From contig FTLJ01000986.1 of NCBI GenBank assembly GCA_900155495.1, forward strand, positions 1 through 40,939: DNA of 40,939 nucleotides, written 5' to 3'. The notes under the pieces are model-generated. The model was given only the letters and a program-made list of their open reading frames with translations, ran no database searches and was not told where the DNA came from. The translations under genes were made by a program, and so were the position numbers. The stretch is from Porogramme epimiltina (taxonomy: Eukaryota > Basidiomycota > Agaricomycetes > Polyporales > Polyporaceae). Positions 29,523 to 40,939 of the stretch are shown in pieces. Each line of letters opens with the position of its first letter. Within the stretch, counting starts at the first letter, position 1.

Positions 29523-31053
29523 ATGGCGACGTTCCTTTCGGCCGTCCCAGTCCCCTCGTCTCATGTTCTGGGTGAGCCGCCTCTCCATGTCGCGTGTAAC
29601 ACTGTTCTGATGATGACCCAGTCACCGACTACCCCAAGTTCACCCTCTTCCTCTTTGCCGTCGGCGGCTTCACTGTCGCGCGGTTTGCGCTCAAGACCCT
29701 CTTCGTGCTTCTCCAGACCTTCGTGGTCTCCGGAAAGAGCGTACGTGCCCCATGCGCTGTCCCCACGAGCGCTGTTGACGTGTGGCCTTGGATAGTTGAA
29801 GAAATACGGCGCTGGGAAGGGTGCTTGGGCCGGTGCGTCTCCATTCGCGCACCCGTAGACCGTTGTGCTTATCTCCGCATTTGCAAAGTTGTCACCGGTG
29901 CATCCGAGGGTATTGGTCGCGAGTTCGCTCTGCAGCTTGCGCAGAAGGGCTTCAATGTCGTCGTGTCCGCGAGAAACGCGGCGTCGCTGGCCACGCTTGT
30001 AGAGGAGATTGGTGCGTCCTGCCCACACTTTCGGTTCTGGAACGTATCTCACTCATTGAGCAGTGGCCAAGTCTGGTGACAAGAAGGTTCAAGCCAAGGC
30101 AGTCACCATGGACTTCTCTAAGCTGGATGATGCCGCGCAGTGGCAGAGGCTTCAATCGGAGATTGCGGACCTTGACATTGGTGTTCTCGGTGAGTATATG
30201 CGCTACTTCGACCTTCTTCCTTCCCGTCCGCCTTCTGTTATGGCCTCAAGGAAGCATTCCAGAACTCGGCTTCCTGACTTCGCTTTCTTTTACAGTCAAC
30301 AACGCGGGCAAGTCGTACCAGTACCCTGAGGATTTCAGTGCCTGCTCGGAGAAGGACATGGAGGATATCGTTACGATTAACGTCGGCTCCGTCGTCCGGC
30401 TCACTCGCATGGTGCTTCCGGGTATGGTCGAGAGGTACGTTCGAGCTACCCTGCCACATCCAGAACTTCTGTAACGGGTTCTTTGCAGGAAACGCGGTCT
30501 GATCCTCAACATGGGATCCTTCTCCGGTGTGAGCGTTGCGTCACCCATGCTGAGCACCTACGCTGGCTCCAAGTCCTTCATCTCGTCCTTCACTGGCTCC
30601 CTCAATGAGGAGGTCCGCGGCAAGGGCGTCGACGTGGAATGTGTCAACACCTACTTCGTCGTACGTACGCTCGCTACACATGCCTGATCGACTCACTAAC
30701 TAAATACCCCATAGGTATCCAACATGTCCAAGATCCGCCGCGCTAGTGCTCTGATCCCCACGCCCAAGGCCTTCGTTCGCAGTGTGCTCTCTAAGCTCAC
30801 TTTGCCCTGCGGTGCTCTTTGGACGAAGCGTCCCGGTGTCGCCACCCCGTACTGGAGCCACGCGCTGCTGGACTACGTCATGGTACGTTATACACCTTCG
30901 CGACCATCTGTCTTGAGACCTGATCACGCCCCCTGCCTTACACAGAACCTCATTGGTTGGAACATGTTCTACGTGCGCTACACGCACTCCCTCCACAAGG
31001 ATATTCGCCGTCGCGCCTTGCGCAAGCTTGAACGGGAGGCTAAAAAGCAGTAA
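29523..31053 (+). CDS. IFA38: Very-long-chain 3-oxoacyl-CoA reductase (346 aa)
   Basis: Nine exons: 29523-29571, 29622-29740, 29796-29832, 29889-30011, 30064-30189, 30296-30434, 30489-30660, 30715-30882 and 30946-31053 (1041 nt). The product is a short-chain dehydrogenase that reduces 3-ketoacyl-CoA with NADPH in the endoplasmic-reticulum fatty-acid elongation cycle. An N-terminal membrane segment ([20 protein letters not shown]) precedes the Rossmann motif [20 protein letters not shown], the serine in NMGSFSG and the catalytic Tyr/Lys pair in STYAGSKSF follow in the usual order. [20 protein letters not shown] and the lysine-rich tail EREAKKQ are typical. Length matches yeast Ifa38 (about 347 aa). 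It is a housekeeping enzyme and appears fully intact. Confidence 0.94.
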
Positions 31054-32491
31054 TCGCCTCTTATACCCCCGTCTGTCATTCCCACAGTGCCTAGAGGCGA
31101 GGAGCTAGACGGTCAACTAGATGTACTGTTGTATCGCTAACGACGCTAATTACGATTCGGGATGCTTTTACCATCTGGTCCGAAGGTCACGCTCACTCAA
31201 AGCTGACCCTGCACGCGCAACATGACGGTCAGAAGGGTATGCATGGTTACGTACCTAATCCCGTCTTCGTACAGTTCCCGAAATATACCATTGTGCATTC
31301 AAGCTTCTTCCCGTCAACGCACCTGGCGGGCCGGTGAGCGTTATTTCGGTCCCCATCGTCGACCTGTTTTGACATTCGGAGAAGGACTGCGGCTCTCCGG
31401 CAACTCAGTCTCAAAATTGAAGCCTAGGGGTGCAGGCGCGATGAACGTTAACATGCTCCCCCATGTACTAAACGGTCACCGTAGCGATCAGCAATGAAAG
31501 TCTCAAAACCTCCAGGATTGTGCCGTGCAGAAGGAGCCCCAGGCCAATCGTCGTTGCCGCTGTGCCATTCCTCTATGTTTCCGTAAGCTCCACCCCCCTC
31601 TGCTCCACCTTAGTCCCCCTGTTATCCCGCGACGGTAGCTTATGACCCCTTCATTGACAGCGTCGCGTAGATCAGCAAACTCTGTCGAAGTCCACACGTG
31701 GAACGTCGCTATTACATCGAACGCATCGGCTTCAGGAGTACCGTCAAGTTCTCGCGTTAGCCCCTCCTTCTCCAAGGTCTATGAATAGACGCGGGCCGTC
31801 TACGAAGCAGGCCCGTGTCCTCCGCCCAGAGGACGTCTCCCCGTTGTTCCAACGCTGTCCCGCTCGTTCATATTGGCCCTATTCCTCTCCTTTTCCTATG
31901 TGGTGGGCCGGTCATGCGGGGCCGTCAGCAGGCAATTCAACGACCGAAGCCACGATCACGATGCCGGGCCCACAAACCCTGCGCAAGCTTCGCCATCACG
32001 CCCCTCGGACATTAGCGGCGACTAAAGCCTCCCTGGAGTCGGGTGATTCGCCCCCGCCTTGGGCGCCAGCCCCGCGCCATACACTCTTGTCGACCTCGCG
32101 TGCTCGAGGACGCGCGTCCCGCACGCCCGAGGAGGGCCCGAGGGGCATACAACTGCGGGGGGTTGCACCGCGCCAAGGCCGTCTATTTCGCCTGCCCGAC
32201 GTCTGTCGTTCGCGGGCCCCGAGGAGGCGTGCTGTGGGGCTCGGAGAAGCCGCGACGCGCTCGACGCGGACGCGGGGTGGCGGTCACGCGGGGCGCGCGC
32301 CAGAGGGGGGCCCCGCGCTGCCCCTTGTGCCCGCCGCCTCGACGCGGGCCGCGCCCATTCAACCCCGGGAGCTTTCTCGGAGGGCAGCGCGGAGCCGGCG
32401 CCCGCATGGAGGGGGGCCTTGGACCCATAAGAAGGGCGGAGGGGGGGAAGGTTGGAGGCGAACGGCTCTTCGTTTGGAGTCTGGAGACAGG
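31054..32491. other. Region upstream of the glucuronoyl esterase
   Basis: About 1.4 kb. The left part holds the reductase 3' end. A minus-strand frame at 31,503-31,775 contains a coding-like piece (LEKEGLTRELDGTPEADAF, then DVIATFHVWTSTEFADL) ending at a possible gtcataag donor; I do not recognise it and it has no upstream partner, so it may be a gene remnant. From 32,040 to 32,460 the DNA is very GC-rich with long frames in several phases, which I treat as composition artefacts. No TATA box is obvious near 32,492. Confidence 0.4.
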
Positions 32492-34151
32492 ATGCAGCTC
32501 TTTACCGCCGTCAGTGTCGCTTTTGCGCTCGTCAAGCTCACACATGCGCAGTCGGCCGTGTGGGGTGAGTAGGCAGCGATAGGTCCCCCTTGATGTTGCG
32601 CTGATGGTGTTGCGTTGCTAGGTCAATGTGGTGGAATTGGCTGGAGTGGAGCCACTTGTGAGTTAGAGTGTACACCAACTGAACTGTGGTTGAGCATGCT
32701 GACCCGTGTTCTCGCACAGCTTGCGTCTCGGGCGCCACGTGCACGGTCCTGAATCCCTACTACTCGTACGCCTCTACTTCGTTTCATTACGTACGGTCCG
32801 TCTAACTTACTTGCACACAGCCAATGTCTTCCTGGCGCCGCAGCTCCGCCCCCCTCCTCCACCGTTGCCGCACCGCCACCAACTACGACCTCTGCCGCAC
32901 CTACCTCCACCGCTAGCCAGCCCACCGGCACTGGCGCCCCGAGCTCCTGCTCAACCCCCGCGACCGTGTCCGGCTTCAACAACGCAAAGCTCCCTAACCC
33001 CTTCCTCTTCAACGACGGCACGCCCGTGAGGAGCGCCGAAGACTGGCAGTGCCGCAGCGCACAGATTACCGCGCTGGTGCAAGGCTACGAGGGCGGCGCG
33101 ATCGCGCCCAAGCCGTCATCGCTCACGGCCACATTCACAAAGTCCGGGAACAAAGGCACACTCGCGATCACTGCCAGCAACGGTGGCACCTCCATTTCGT
33201 TCTCGCCCACCATCACGTTCCCGTCGGGCACAGCCCCTGCAGCGGGCTGGCCACTTGTCATCGGATACGAGGGTGGCAGTATCCCCGTTCCCTCCAACGT
33301 GAGTCTCGCTCCCAGACCCTGCTCATAAATATCCTGAAAGTTGACCAACGCCCGGTGGCGCGCAGATCGCAGTCATGACGTACTCCAACTCGGACATGGC
33401 TCAGCAGAACGACGCGACGACTAGCCGCGGCGTCGGCCTCTTCTACAACCTCTTCGGCAAGAACGCGACGGCGAGTGCGATGACGGCCTGGGCATGGGGC
33501 GTGTCGCGCATCATCGACGCGCTCGAGAAGACGCCCTCCGCAGGGATCAACACCGAGCGCATCGCAGTCACCGGCTGCTCGCGCGACGGCAAGGGCGCGC
33601 TCGTCGCCGGGGCGCTCGAGCCGCGCATCCGGCTCACGATCCCGCAGGAGAGCGGCTCCGGCGGGGACGCGTGCTGGCGCCTCTCGCTGTACGAGCAGAA
33701 CTCGGGCTCGGTCGTGCAGACCGCGACGGAGATCGTGACCGAGAACGTCTGGTTCTCGACCAACTTCAACAACTACGTCAACAACCTCAACACGCTCCCG
33801 TTCGACCACCACATGCTCGCGGCGATGGTCGCGCCGCGCCCGATGATCTCGTTCGAGAACACGGACTACGTCTGGCTCAGCCCGCTCAGCTCGTTCGGGT
33901 GCATGACCGCCGCGCACACGGTGTGGCAGGCGCTGGGCGTGCCGGACCTGCACGGGTTCGAGCAGGTCGGCGGGCACGCGCACTGCGCGTGGCCGTCGAG
34001 CCTCACGCCGCAGCTGAACGCGTTCTTCAACCGGTTCCTGCTCGACCAGCCGAACGTGAACACGACGTTCTTCCAGACGAACAGCGTCTTCAACGGCGTC
34101 GCCTGGAACGCGTCGCAGTGGATCGACTGGACGCCGCCCGCGCTTTCGTGA
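32492..34151 (+). CDS. Secreted 4-O-methyl-glucuronoyl methylesterase, CE15 with N-terminal CBM1 (472 aa)
   Basis: Five exons: 32492-32564, 32622-32657, 32720-32765, 32821-33298 and 33366-34151 (1419 nt). The enzyme cleaves the ester between lignin alcohols and glucuronic acid on xylan. Residues 1-20 ([20 protein letters not shown]) are a signal peptide. A fungal cellulose-binding CBM1 follows (about 21-58: [33 protein letters not shown]), split by three introns. A Pro/Ser/Thr linker runs to about residue 95. The CE15 domain has the motif GCSRDGKGA with nucleophile Ser 283 and the acid in PQESGSGG (Glu 306), 23 residues apart as in characterised CE15 enzymes. The catalytic His lies in GGHAHCAWP. 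Conserved cysteines and several Asn-X-Ser/Thr sites are present. It looks complete and functional, and points to lignocellulose decay. Confidence 0.95.
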
Positions 34152-36906
34152 GCGCGCCGCTGGGATCGGACTTAGGTGCGTCCACAGGTCTCGGCCCCGG
34201 GTCGCCTAGACTGCGTTGCTGAGGTCTTGCGGTCTATCTGCACAGCTGCTCACGCCTCTTCGCTCGTCTTCGCTCGGGGTATCGACTTCGCTGCTGCGCC
34301 AGGAAAATTGAGACGACGCTGTGCGAGGAATGGTGGGGGCTAAAGTGGAGTGGGTAATGGTAACCAGTTGCTCTGGTTCTGTATAGTCGCCATCCAACAC
34401 GGTTATGTGTATTGCGCACGTCTTTGTGCGGCCTACCACCACCGCTGACGCATGCACAGAAGCGCTACGTGTGATATCCACCACGTGGGAAGCGAGTAGG
34501 GCGCTCCTGTGGGTGACGCTTGGAAAGGACTTGGACGCGCCGACGTCCTTCCCGTGCCGGTCGGAATGCGGTGTTGTGACGCACGACTGTCGAGATTCGA
34601 TGCTAAACCGAACAAAACGTTCGATTTATTGGCAGCTCGACGACACCCTCTAGATGCAACGCGGCGCACAAATGATGATACTACACAGGGACCTCGGATA
34701 CCAAAAGCACAGGAACACTGCTCGCACAGACAACACGCGGAACGCCTCTCCGAACCTGAGGATCGTCGACATCTTGCCACGATCTGAATCGCCGACGGCA
34801 CCACACACGGAATGCAGCCTAGTCCTGACGTCGCGAAGGCGGCGGAGTTGAGGTGGCCGAGTCGCACCTTCACCTACGGTGACGAGCGATGAGGAATAGA
34901 AGGGGGTAGGGCGGTCATGTCCGTCAATCCTCCCAACGTTCCTGCTCACATGCACCGACTTCTCTTCCTCGACGATGCCTGTGAACTCGATGGTCGCCCA
35001 GCGCTGGCAATCGAAGAGGATCACGGGAGAGGAAGCACTGCGCCGGACCATGGCCCATGACCCACGAACGCGCCCAGCCGCAGCGCCCCCACGACGGTGG
35101 TGCCCGATATGCGCGCACGATCGCGAGGACGACGAGGCGGGCGCGTTCGCGGCCGGCGCCAGGGTGCAGCGCTGGGGCGTCGCCGTGGGTCTGTGGGCAC
35201 CCGCGGATGCAATGCGGGCATCACGAACCCGGCGGCACCCCCACGTCGTACGCGCCCGGCGGCGGCACGATCGAGCCACATTGGCCCTTGGGGTGGGCCC
35301 GGAGATCTAAAAGCTGAGAGGCCGAGCCCAGATCAGGATGCGGGCGTCCACAGTAAGTCAATCACAGGGGGCGGCGGACTCTTCAAATTGGAGATCGCAG
35401 CGCGAGGAGTAGGCATTTGAGAAGAAGTTGGGGGAAAGCCGCAGGCGGGGGGGGCGTCAGGGGAAAGAACGGCGTAGCACAGCCATGACATATCAGTGAT
35501 AGCATTCGTGTTCGTCGTCGAAATTGCGCTACGTGCGGGTCGACTAGGACCAAGGGGTACACTGATTCTGGGTCCGCGAACACCGAGCACTGGCCGGACC
35601 ACAGCGGTGTGTTAGATGTGAGGATCAGAATCGAGCCCGCGGGGAAAGACGGATAATGCGGGAGATGGCCTTTAAGGGGCCACTTGGAGGACCCAGTCGC
35701 CGAGGTCACTGATCGTAACCCGGGATGTGAGTGGTTGCGCAGGAGCAGTTGGCAAGGCCGAAGGAATTTTGCAATGCAGTGTGGGTCCCTATGGCGAACT
35801 GAAGATGTGGGCCGATGAGTTCACACTCATGAACATACAGTTTGCCCACCAATACAGACAAACCGACAACGGTCGGACTTGGACTTGGAACATGGCACCA
35901 AAATGTCAAGTGCTCTGTGTTTTCAGATGCTTCGTGCCTGTGAGCCAACTTGAGGTGCGGGAAGAAGTAGGAGGAGAATAGCCCACAAACAGTAAGAGTT
36001 TCCCGATACCGCACTTCTCAGAGTCGCATGCAAATTGTAATGTACGTAGATCGGTTTTCCACGTAAGTTACACTCTACAAAAAGCCAAGTTTTTGTCCAG
36101 CTCTCATTTGCTTTTCTTATCGTCATATGAGCACGGAGACGTTACCTGTGACTGGTTAAGCGAAAGTGGTACGAAGAGTAGGATGGAGCTTGCCTTCCAA
36201 TTTCCTTTCATAGATACCCGTTCGTCTATTGTATAATAATCCTGGGCGGTGGGAAAAGGGGGAAAGAACGAGTTATAGCTAACAGCACTGAAGACCACAA
36301 AGTAACCTCACGTTTAGAATTCCCGATTAAACGCGCTCGATCTCGTCGAATGCCCAGGTTTTTCAGGACAAGCATTTGTTGGCGCGTAGTATTGTTATGC
36401 AGCCAGTGTGATCCGGGCCCCCTTGGTCTGAGGAGGAGATACCGCGCGTTAGCCGGGGTGGGGATGTGCACGCAAGGAATGAAGGACCGGAAGTGAGTAT
36501 TTAGGCTCAAACTGATGAACAGAGAGGCGGGACAAGAAGGCAAGGTGACAAGCGAAGATGCGGACAAGGCGATGATGAGATCGCTATGGCGGCCAGCAGA
36601 GCCACCCGCCCCCGCAGCGATGGCCATGGGTGCGAGATCAAACCCATGTCCGTTGCAGGCCAGCCCGACATTTGGACCTCGGTGCGAGATTTTGCGAGGG
36701 CGTGGGCTCGCGCGGGGGCGCGCGTACCTTCGCGCACGAAATTCTGAACCATTCACACAGGAACGCGTAGAATATCATGCGCGCGCGGCGAGATGTGTAG
36801 AGGGGCCGAGGTGGCTCAGGCGGATTCGGAGCGCGAGAGAGGGGGAGCGCTGGGTGGGGGTGATGAGATGATCATGATGGATTGGGCTCTGGCTGTCGCG
36901 CCTCGA
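34152..36906. other. Long intergenic region, no supported gene
   Basis: About 2.75 kb. I see no spliceable frame with a recognised family on either strand. GC-rich blocks at 35,040-35,330 and 36,590-36,800 produce overlapping frames in several phases. The right part should contain the promoter of the amidohydrolase-like gene. The 3' end of the esterase transcript lies at the left. Confidence 0.45.
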
Positions 36907-36914
36907 GTATATAC
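36907..36914 (+). promoter_or_regulatory. TATA-like box of the amidohydrolase-like gene
   Basis: The sequence gtatatac lies about 115-122 bases before the ATG at 37,029. A C/T-rich stretch (about 36,955-37,010) follows it, the usual layout of a basidiomycete core promoter. Confidence 0.5.
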
Positions 36915-37028
36915 ATCCGCTCCCCCGGCCGCCACTCGCCACTTCGCCCGCCGCCATCTCCGCCCTCCCTCTCTTCTCTCCCCAGCACCGCGCCCTCTCC
37001 GCCGTACACGCCCTCGACGCTTCGCACC

Positions 37029-38672
37029 ATGAGCTCCGTCGCGCTCCCACCCATGCCCAAATCGCCCAGCGTCGGCGCCCGCCGCAAGGGCCCCAAGACC
37101 CTCCCGACCCTCCCGCTCTCCGCCTTCACGCCCCCCAACACCGGCACGTCCGACAAGTTCCCGCTTGCGCCCAGCCCGAGCACCATCCAGCCGGAAGAGG
37201 TCATCGACGCCCACGTCCTCGCGCCCACCGGTGATCTCGCGACGTGGACCTCGCAGGCCGGGCAGGCGCTGAGCGGCCGCGCACGCGGCGTCGTTCTCTC
37301 GCTTCACGGCAGCGCGCCCGCGGACGTCGAGAAGGTCGTTTCGCAGTAAGTCTATTCTTTCCGCTCTCCTCCCGCTCGACGGCGCGTTGCTCGCACTGCG
37401 CGAGCGCGAGAAGCGCGACGCACCGACGTCCGATCGGCTCGCTTATCGCCCCTCCTTCGCCTCTGCCAGACTTTCCGCGGGGACGTCCTCAACGCCCGTG
37501 CTCGCGATCGCAGTCCCCTTCAAGCTCGAGGACGGTGCGCCCGCCTCGCCACCATCATATCTCACCACCACGGATGCGTCAAAACCTGCGATCGTTCTCG
37601 CGGCAACCTTCAGCGAGACGTCGCCCGCCGCGGTTGAGGCTCTGGCGTGGGCGCTCGCGCAGGGCTTCACCATCAACATCGACTGCCAGAGCGACCTCAC
37701 ACAAGAGAGCGGCTGGGACGCGCTCGAGGACTTCCTGACCAAGGCGACTGCGAGCCCAGACCTGAAGGGCAAGATCGTCCTCTGTGAGTGTTCTGTCAGT
37801 TTCTACGGGGAGCTGTGTCCGCGGGGTTGCGACACTGGACGAAACCTGCTCGGCGAGAGTAGATGTGAGCGCACCAGTGTGGAAATAGCGACACAGCCTG
37901 TTGCAAGGTGTATGTGTCGCGCGTGCGCTTTCGCGGTGCCGTGCGGTATCGGACATGTTGTAACGCTAGCCTCAGACGGTTGAGGCCGAGGGGACTAGCG
38001 ACTGGAGGCAGCTAGTGGCGTATGCAGCGCTAGCGGTGTCCCCAATCATACGAACCTCGTTTCACCCCCTCGTACCGACACGCACGCAACATGTTTCTAA
38101 CCTCACCTCCTTCGCAGCCAACATCCTCCCCCCACCCGATGACCTCACCCTCCCGATCGTGAAGCTCCTCACGGACCCGATGTACCGCAGCTACCAGAGC
38201 CACACCGCTTCGCTCTCGCTCTTCGCCAACCTCTTCGTCAACTTCCTCCCGCCCGCTTGGGGCGCCCCCACTCCCCCCACGCCGCCCCCGCCTCCTCCAT
38301 CAAGTGAAGAGGCGAAGGAGGAGGACGCGGAGAAGTCCGCGCGCCTCGAGTCCAAGGAGGCCGCAGAGTGGAAGCGCAGGATCAAGATGTACCGTACGTA
38401 CCCCTCGCTCCCCCGCCTCTCTCCCCGTCCCGTCACTGACACAAGCGCACCCCACAGTCGGCCCGACGGTGGAGGCGTTCGGCTTCCAGCGCATCCTGTT
38501 CGGCTCGTCCGCGGCGGCGCCATTATCCGGCGCGTCGCCCGCGTCGCGCGCGGGCGACTGGTACGAGCTCGCGCGCGAGTCATTCGCGGAGCTCGGCGTC
38601 GAGCAGGACGCGATCGACGCCGTGTTCGCGCAGAACGCGCGGCTCGTGTACGGCGCGGGCGCGTCGTCATAG
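37029..38672 (+). CDS. Amidohydrolase-like (TIM-barrel) protein, probable pseudoenzyme (373 aa)
   Basis: Four exons: 37029-37345, 37470-37783, 38118-38393 and 38458-38672 (1122 nt). The start has the context CACCATGAG. The fold call rests on two places. VIDAHVLAP (about residue 60) matches the first-strand IDxHxH of amidohydrolase-2/COG3618 proteins. The end, EAFGFQRILFGSS, then ELARESFAELGVEQDAIDAVF and NARLVYG, matches the family's C terminus (RILFGSD, then NAxRxY). Both metal-ligand positions differ: HxH reads HVL, and the FGSD aspartate reads Ser. A Pro-rich and Glu/Lys-rich insertion (TPPTPPPPPPSSEEAKEEDA) lies in exon 3. The N-terminal 45 residues are basic and Pro-rich. Hydrolase activity therefore looks unlikely; a structural or regulatory role is inference. 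The family call is moderate. Confidence 0.7.
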
Positions 38673-40845
38673 GGCGCGCGCCGCCCGCCCGTCCGCCTGC
38701 GCGCGCGCTCGCTGCCGCCCCCTCGCTACCCCCGGGGTGTTCCGCGGCGAGGCGAGGGTGTTTCGTAATGTTATCTCCTGGAAGGCCGGAGTCGCGAGGA
38801 TTGCGGATCGGCCGCTTGGGGCTCCCCGTATGTCAACGCTGTAGATCTCGCTGTGACGAATTAACAACTGTACCGATGCGCACCTGATGTATCCCTGCTT
38901 AGGATGGCCCCTCTCTCTCTTATTTATAGGAACAATCGCAACCGTGAGCTCCAATAGGGGGTCCTGGATACACTCACCTTCATGTGTCGTGTGGGTGAAG
39001 GCCGCGGTGCGTATGAGGGTTAACGTACAAGGTCTCGGCCCCGTCTCGTAAAGTGGTGCTTGTTGTGCACGTAGCTCACGCTGTCGTCACGCACTGGGAC
39101 GAGCTCGGGAAACCACCTTCCAATCTTCCGAGCCTACTCCTTGCGGGGGGTTATCGTAGATCCGGGGGCACAAGTGTACATACATGATAGCCCCAGTCCT
39201 ACATTTGTAGTGAAAGACGGGGCCGGGCCCCAGCTTTCACTGCGGATCCCAGGGGCCTCCGACCATTCCAGCCTTTCTAATGCGCGCAGTACATTTCAGG
39301 AAATGAACGAGATCCGACTTCGTAACGTTGTCACTGCAAACATCTCATCGTGATTGGTGACGTCGGTGGGGAGATGAATATGTAAAAAGGTGTTTGGAAG
39401 ACGGTCACTGGGGTCCCAACGTTCAAAAGGATACAAGTACCATACTATTTCGTATAGTGTGCTCCCGCGGGTCTGCAGTTGGCACTCCACAAACGAGTTC
39501 TCCTCGATCAGGGCACTCGGTGGCACGGTGGGAGCAGTGGGGGCCACGGGTCCATCCGAAGATCAACATACACGTCGACGTTGCTCCTGGTGGAAGGCTG
39601 CGCTTGTCAGTTTTGTTTGGATCTATGGGCGCTTCGAAATCTCCCTGTTCTCCTTGCTTCGACCACTGCGATCAACACGCACACGAACGGCTCGCCGGCC
39701 TCGACACAAGAATGTGCTCAACTTCTGCGAAGTCAGGGCATACTCATCTATTTCGTCATCTCGCCTTCTCAACGCCACAACGGCGACCGCGCAAGTTCCA
39801 TCTGCAGCGTTCCGGCATGCTCTTTTCCCGAACGAGCCTTTACCTCTCCACTGGGCCCTGCGAAGGTCTCGCCTCGCCTCATGGGCGGTGCCTATGTCAT
39901 CGCTTGCATTATGAGCCACGGTCGAGCAATTCACTTGGGGCCGCGGTGTCTTAGTTGATGAAAGGAGCAGCTGATAGAGGGACACGAGGCGGGCGTAGAT
40001 CTCCCATGCCTGCCCAGCGTCGCTCCAAGCCTATCTTGCGCACATCGACTCTTCCCTTTCGGCCTCCTTGGGTCAGGCCGGTGCCAGTGTGCACGGCGGG
40101 CTCGCCTTCCTTCGCCGGCCATCGCGGCTTCACACAGACACTGCCTTGCTTTCCCCGGCTGCACGCCACGCTGTGGGCCGACACTTACAGTAGCGCGCGC
40201 CGCCGGCTCGACCTCCGTGTCTTCCCCAAACGGCCGGCCGGAAGGCCGACGCGGCGGGGAAAGCGAGCAGTTGTACTTTTAGTGCTGCGCACGAGTGAAA
40301 GTGAAAGTCCGCGAGAGGTGATGCTTACACGTCGTGTGCCGCGAGCGATGCGGCCCAGTGCGAGTCGCAGCGACACGAGCCCTGCCCGCGCTGCTGCGCC
40401 CTCCGCCCACGCAGCTGGCGAGGGAGCGGAGGGGGCTGCCGCCCGCACAAATCGACCCCGCTTTTGACTTGCGATCGCTACCGGACGGCTGCCGACTGCA
40501 CATGTCGAACACGTTGTGCAGGCTCGACGGTGGACGCTCGCCTCTTCCCGGCTCCCCACGCGCAGACGTTCTTAACCCGGTCGCCCGCCCAAGCCCTCCT
40601 CTGCTGCTCGTCGTCTCGTCCCCGAGCGAACGCGGTGCCTCCGCCCAGTGCTCGTCCCACCCAGCACCCCACCCCGACCCCCATCGCTCTCCGCCATCCT
40701 TGGTGCCTGTGCTTCGCGCAGCTCACTCCCACCGACCCATATCCGGGCTGCCCAGCCGGCCCACACTACCAGCAGCCCTTCATTAACGCTTCCCCGGGTC
40801 GCTCGCCACCGCCCCTTCCAGCCCCCGCGGAGAATCCTGCCACCG
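38673..40845. other. Intergenic region with unrecognised coding-like trace
   Basis: About 2.2 kb. A minus-strand frame at 39,296-39,547 reads like real protein (SALIEENSFVECQLQTRG, then LYEIVWYLYPFERWDP) but has a stop just upstream with no acceptor to bypass it. It has no recognised family, so I treat it as a possible gene remnant. From 40,000 on the DNA is GC-rich and pyrimidine-rich and probably serves as the promoter of the gene starting at 40,846. Confidence 0.4.
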
Positions 40846-40939
40846 ATGTTCGGCGAGTCAAAATCAGGCTCAGATGTCGATGAGCTTCCCCCCCTCCCCG
40901 TCCCGCCGCCCAACGGCCCCCACTTCCTCCCCCCCACTC
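40846..40939 (+). CDS. Start of a gene running off the window (partial)
   Basis: An ATG in the context CACCGATG opens a frame that stays open to the window end, reading MFGESKSGSDVDELPPLPVP and then Pro-rich sequence. A long pyrimidine-rich upstream region without stop-free coding signal supports it as a true start. Only about 31 codons are visible, so no function can be given. Confidence 0.45.
   Translation, partial: MFGESKSGSDVDELPPLPVPPPNGPHFLPPT

Noticed and set aside
32043..32582. Overlapping plus-strand frames upstream of the glucuronoyl esterase
   Set aside because: They are GC-driven frames with Arg/Pro/Gly-rich products and no splice logic; the true gene starts at 32,492 with a signal peptide.
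33258..33983. Long minus-strand frame across the glucuronoyl esterase
   Set aside because: It is antisense to the CE15 catalytic exon, which carries clear motifs; the antisense product has no family features.
34980..35310. Plus-strand frame with ATG at 34,975
   Set aside because: The product is Arg/Ala/Pro-rich, overlaps equally long frames in all phases, and shows no domain or splice sites.
36600..36680. tRNA-like B-box on the minus strand (ggtttgatctc)
   Set aside because: The loop would be too long and no A-box or acceptor stem fits.

Overview
The window is nuclear DNA of a filamentous basidiomycete, most likely a wood-decaying Agaricomycete. Genes are cut by many 48-60 nt GT-AG introns, coding exons are GC-rich, and the families fit: F-box proteins starting with the box, DUF6534-type membrane proteins, COMT-like O-methyltransferases, and a CBM1-bearing CE15 glucuronoyl esterase. 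I found no complete tRNA, rRNA, CRISPR or intact transposon. Exon models were built by hand from splice consensus, reading phase and paralogue comparison; each listed multi-exon model has a coding length divisible by three.

Region 1 (about 230-14,760) is a direct tandem segmental duplication of about 7 kb. Each unit reads: decayed ABC-transporter nucleotide-binding domain (+), F-box/WD40-like fusion gene (-), mitochondrial carrier (-). A diverged repeat called R here lies before, between and after the units. Both F-box/WD40 genes are open (793 and 775 aa). The carrier is intact only in unit B (334 aa); the unit A copy is a pseudogene. Both ABC copies are dead.

Region 2 (15,345-28,648) is all on the minus strand. 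It holds an NFKBIL1-like single-exon gene, a DUF6534-type membrane protein split into 19 exons, two tandem O-methyltransferases with matching 8-exon structures (519 aa each), and a small unrecognised two-exon gene.

Region 3 (29,523-40,939) is on the plus strand. It holds the very-long-chain 3-oxoacyl-CoA reductase of fatty-acid elongation, a secreted CBM1-CE15 glucuronoyl esterase, an amidohydrolase-like protein that seems to have lost metal ligands, and the first codons of a gene leaving the window.

The genes do not form one obvious pathway. The main signals are the tandem duplication with unequal gene fates, the F-box/WD40 fusion kept in both copies, the extreme intron density of the DUF6534 gene, the paired methyltransferases, and the likely pseudoenzyme.
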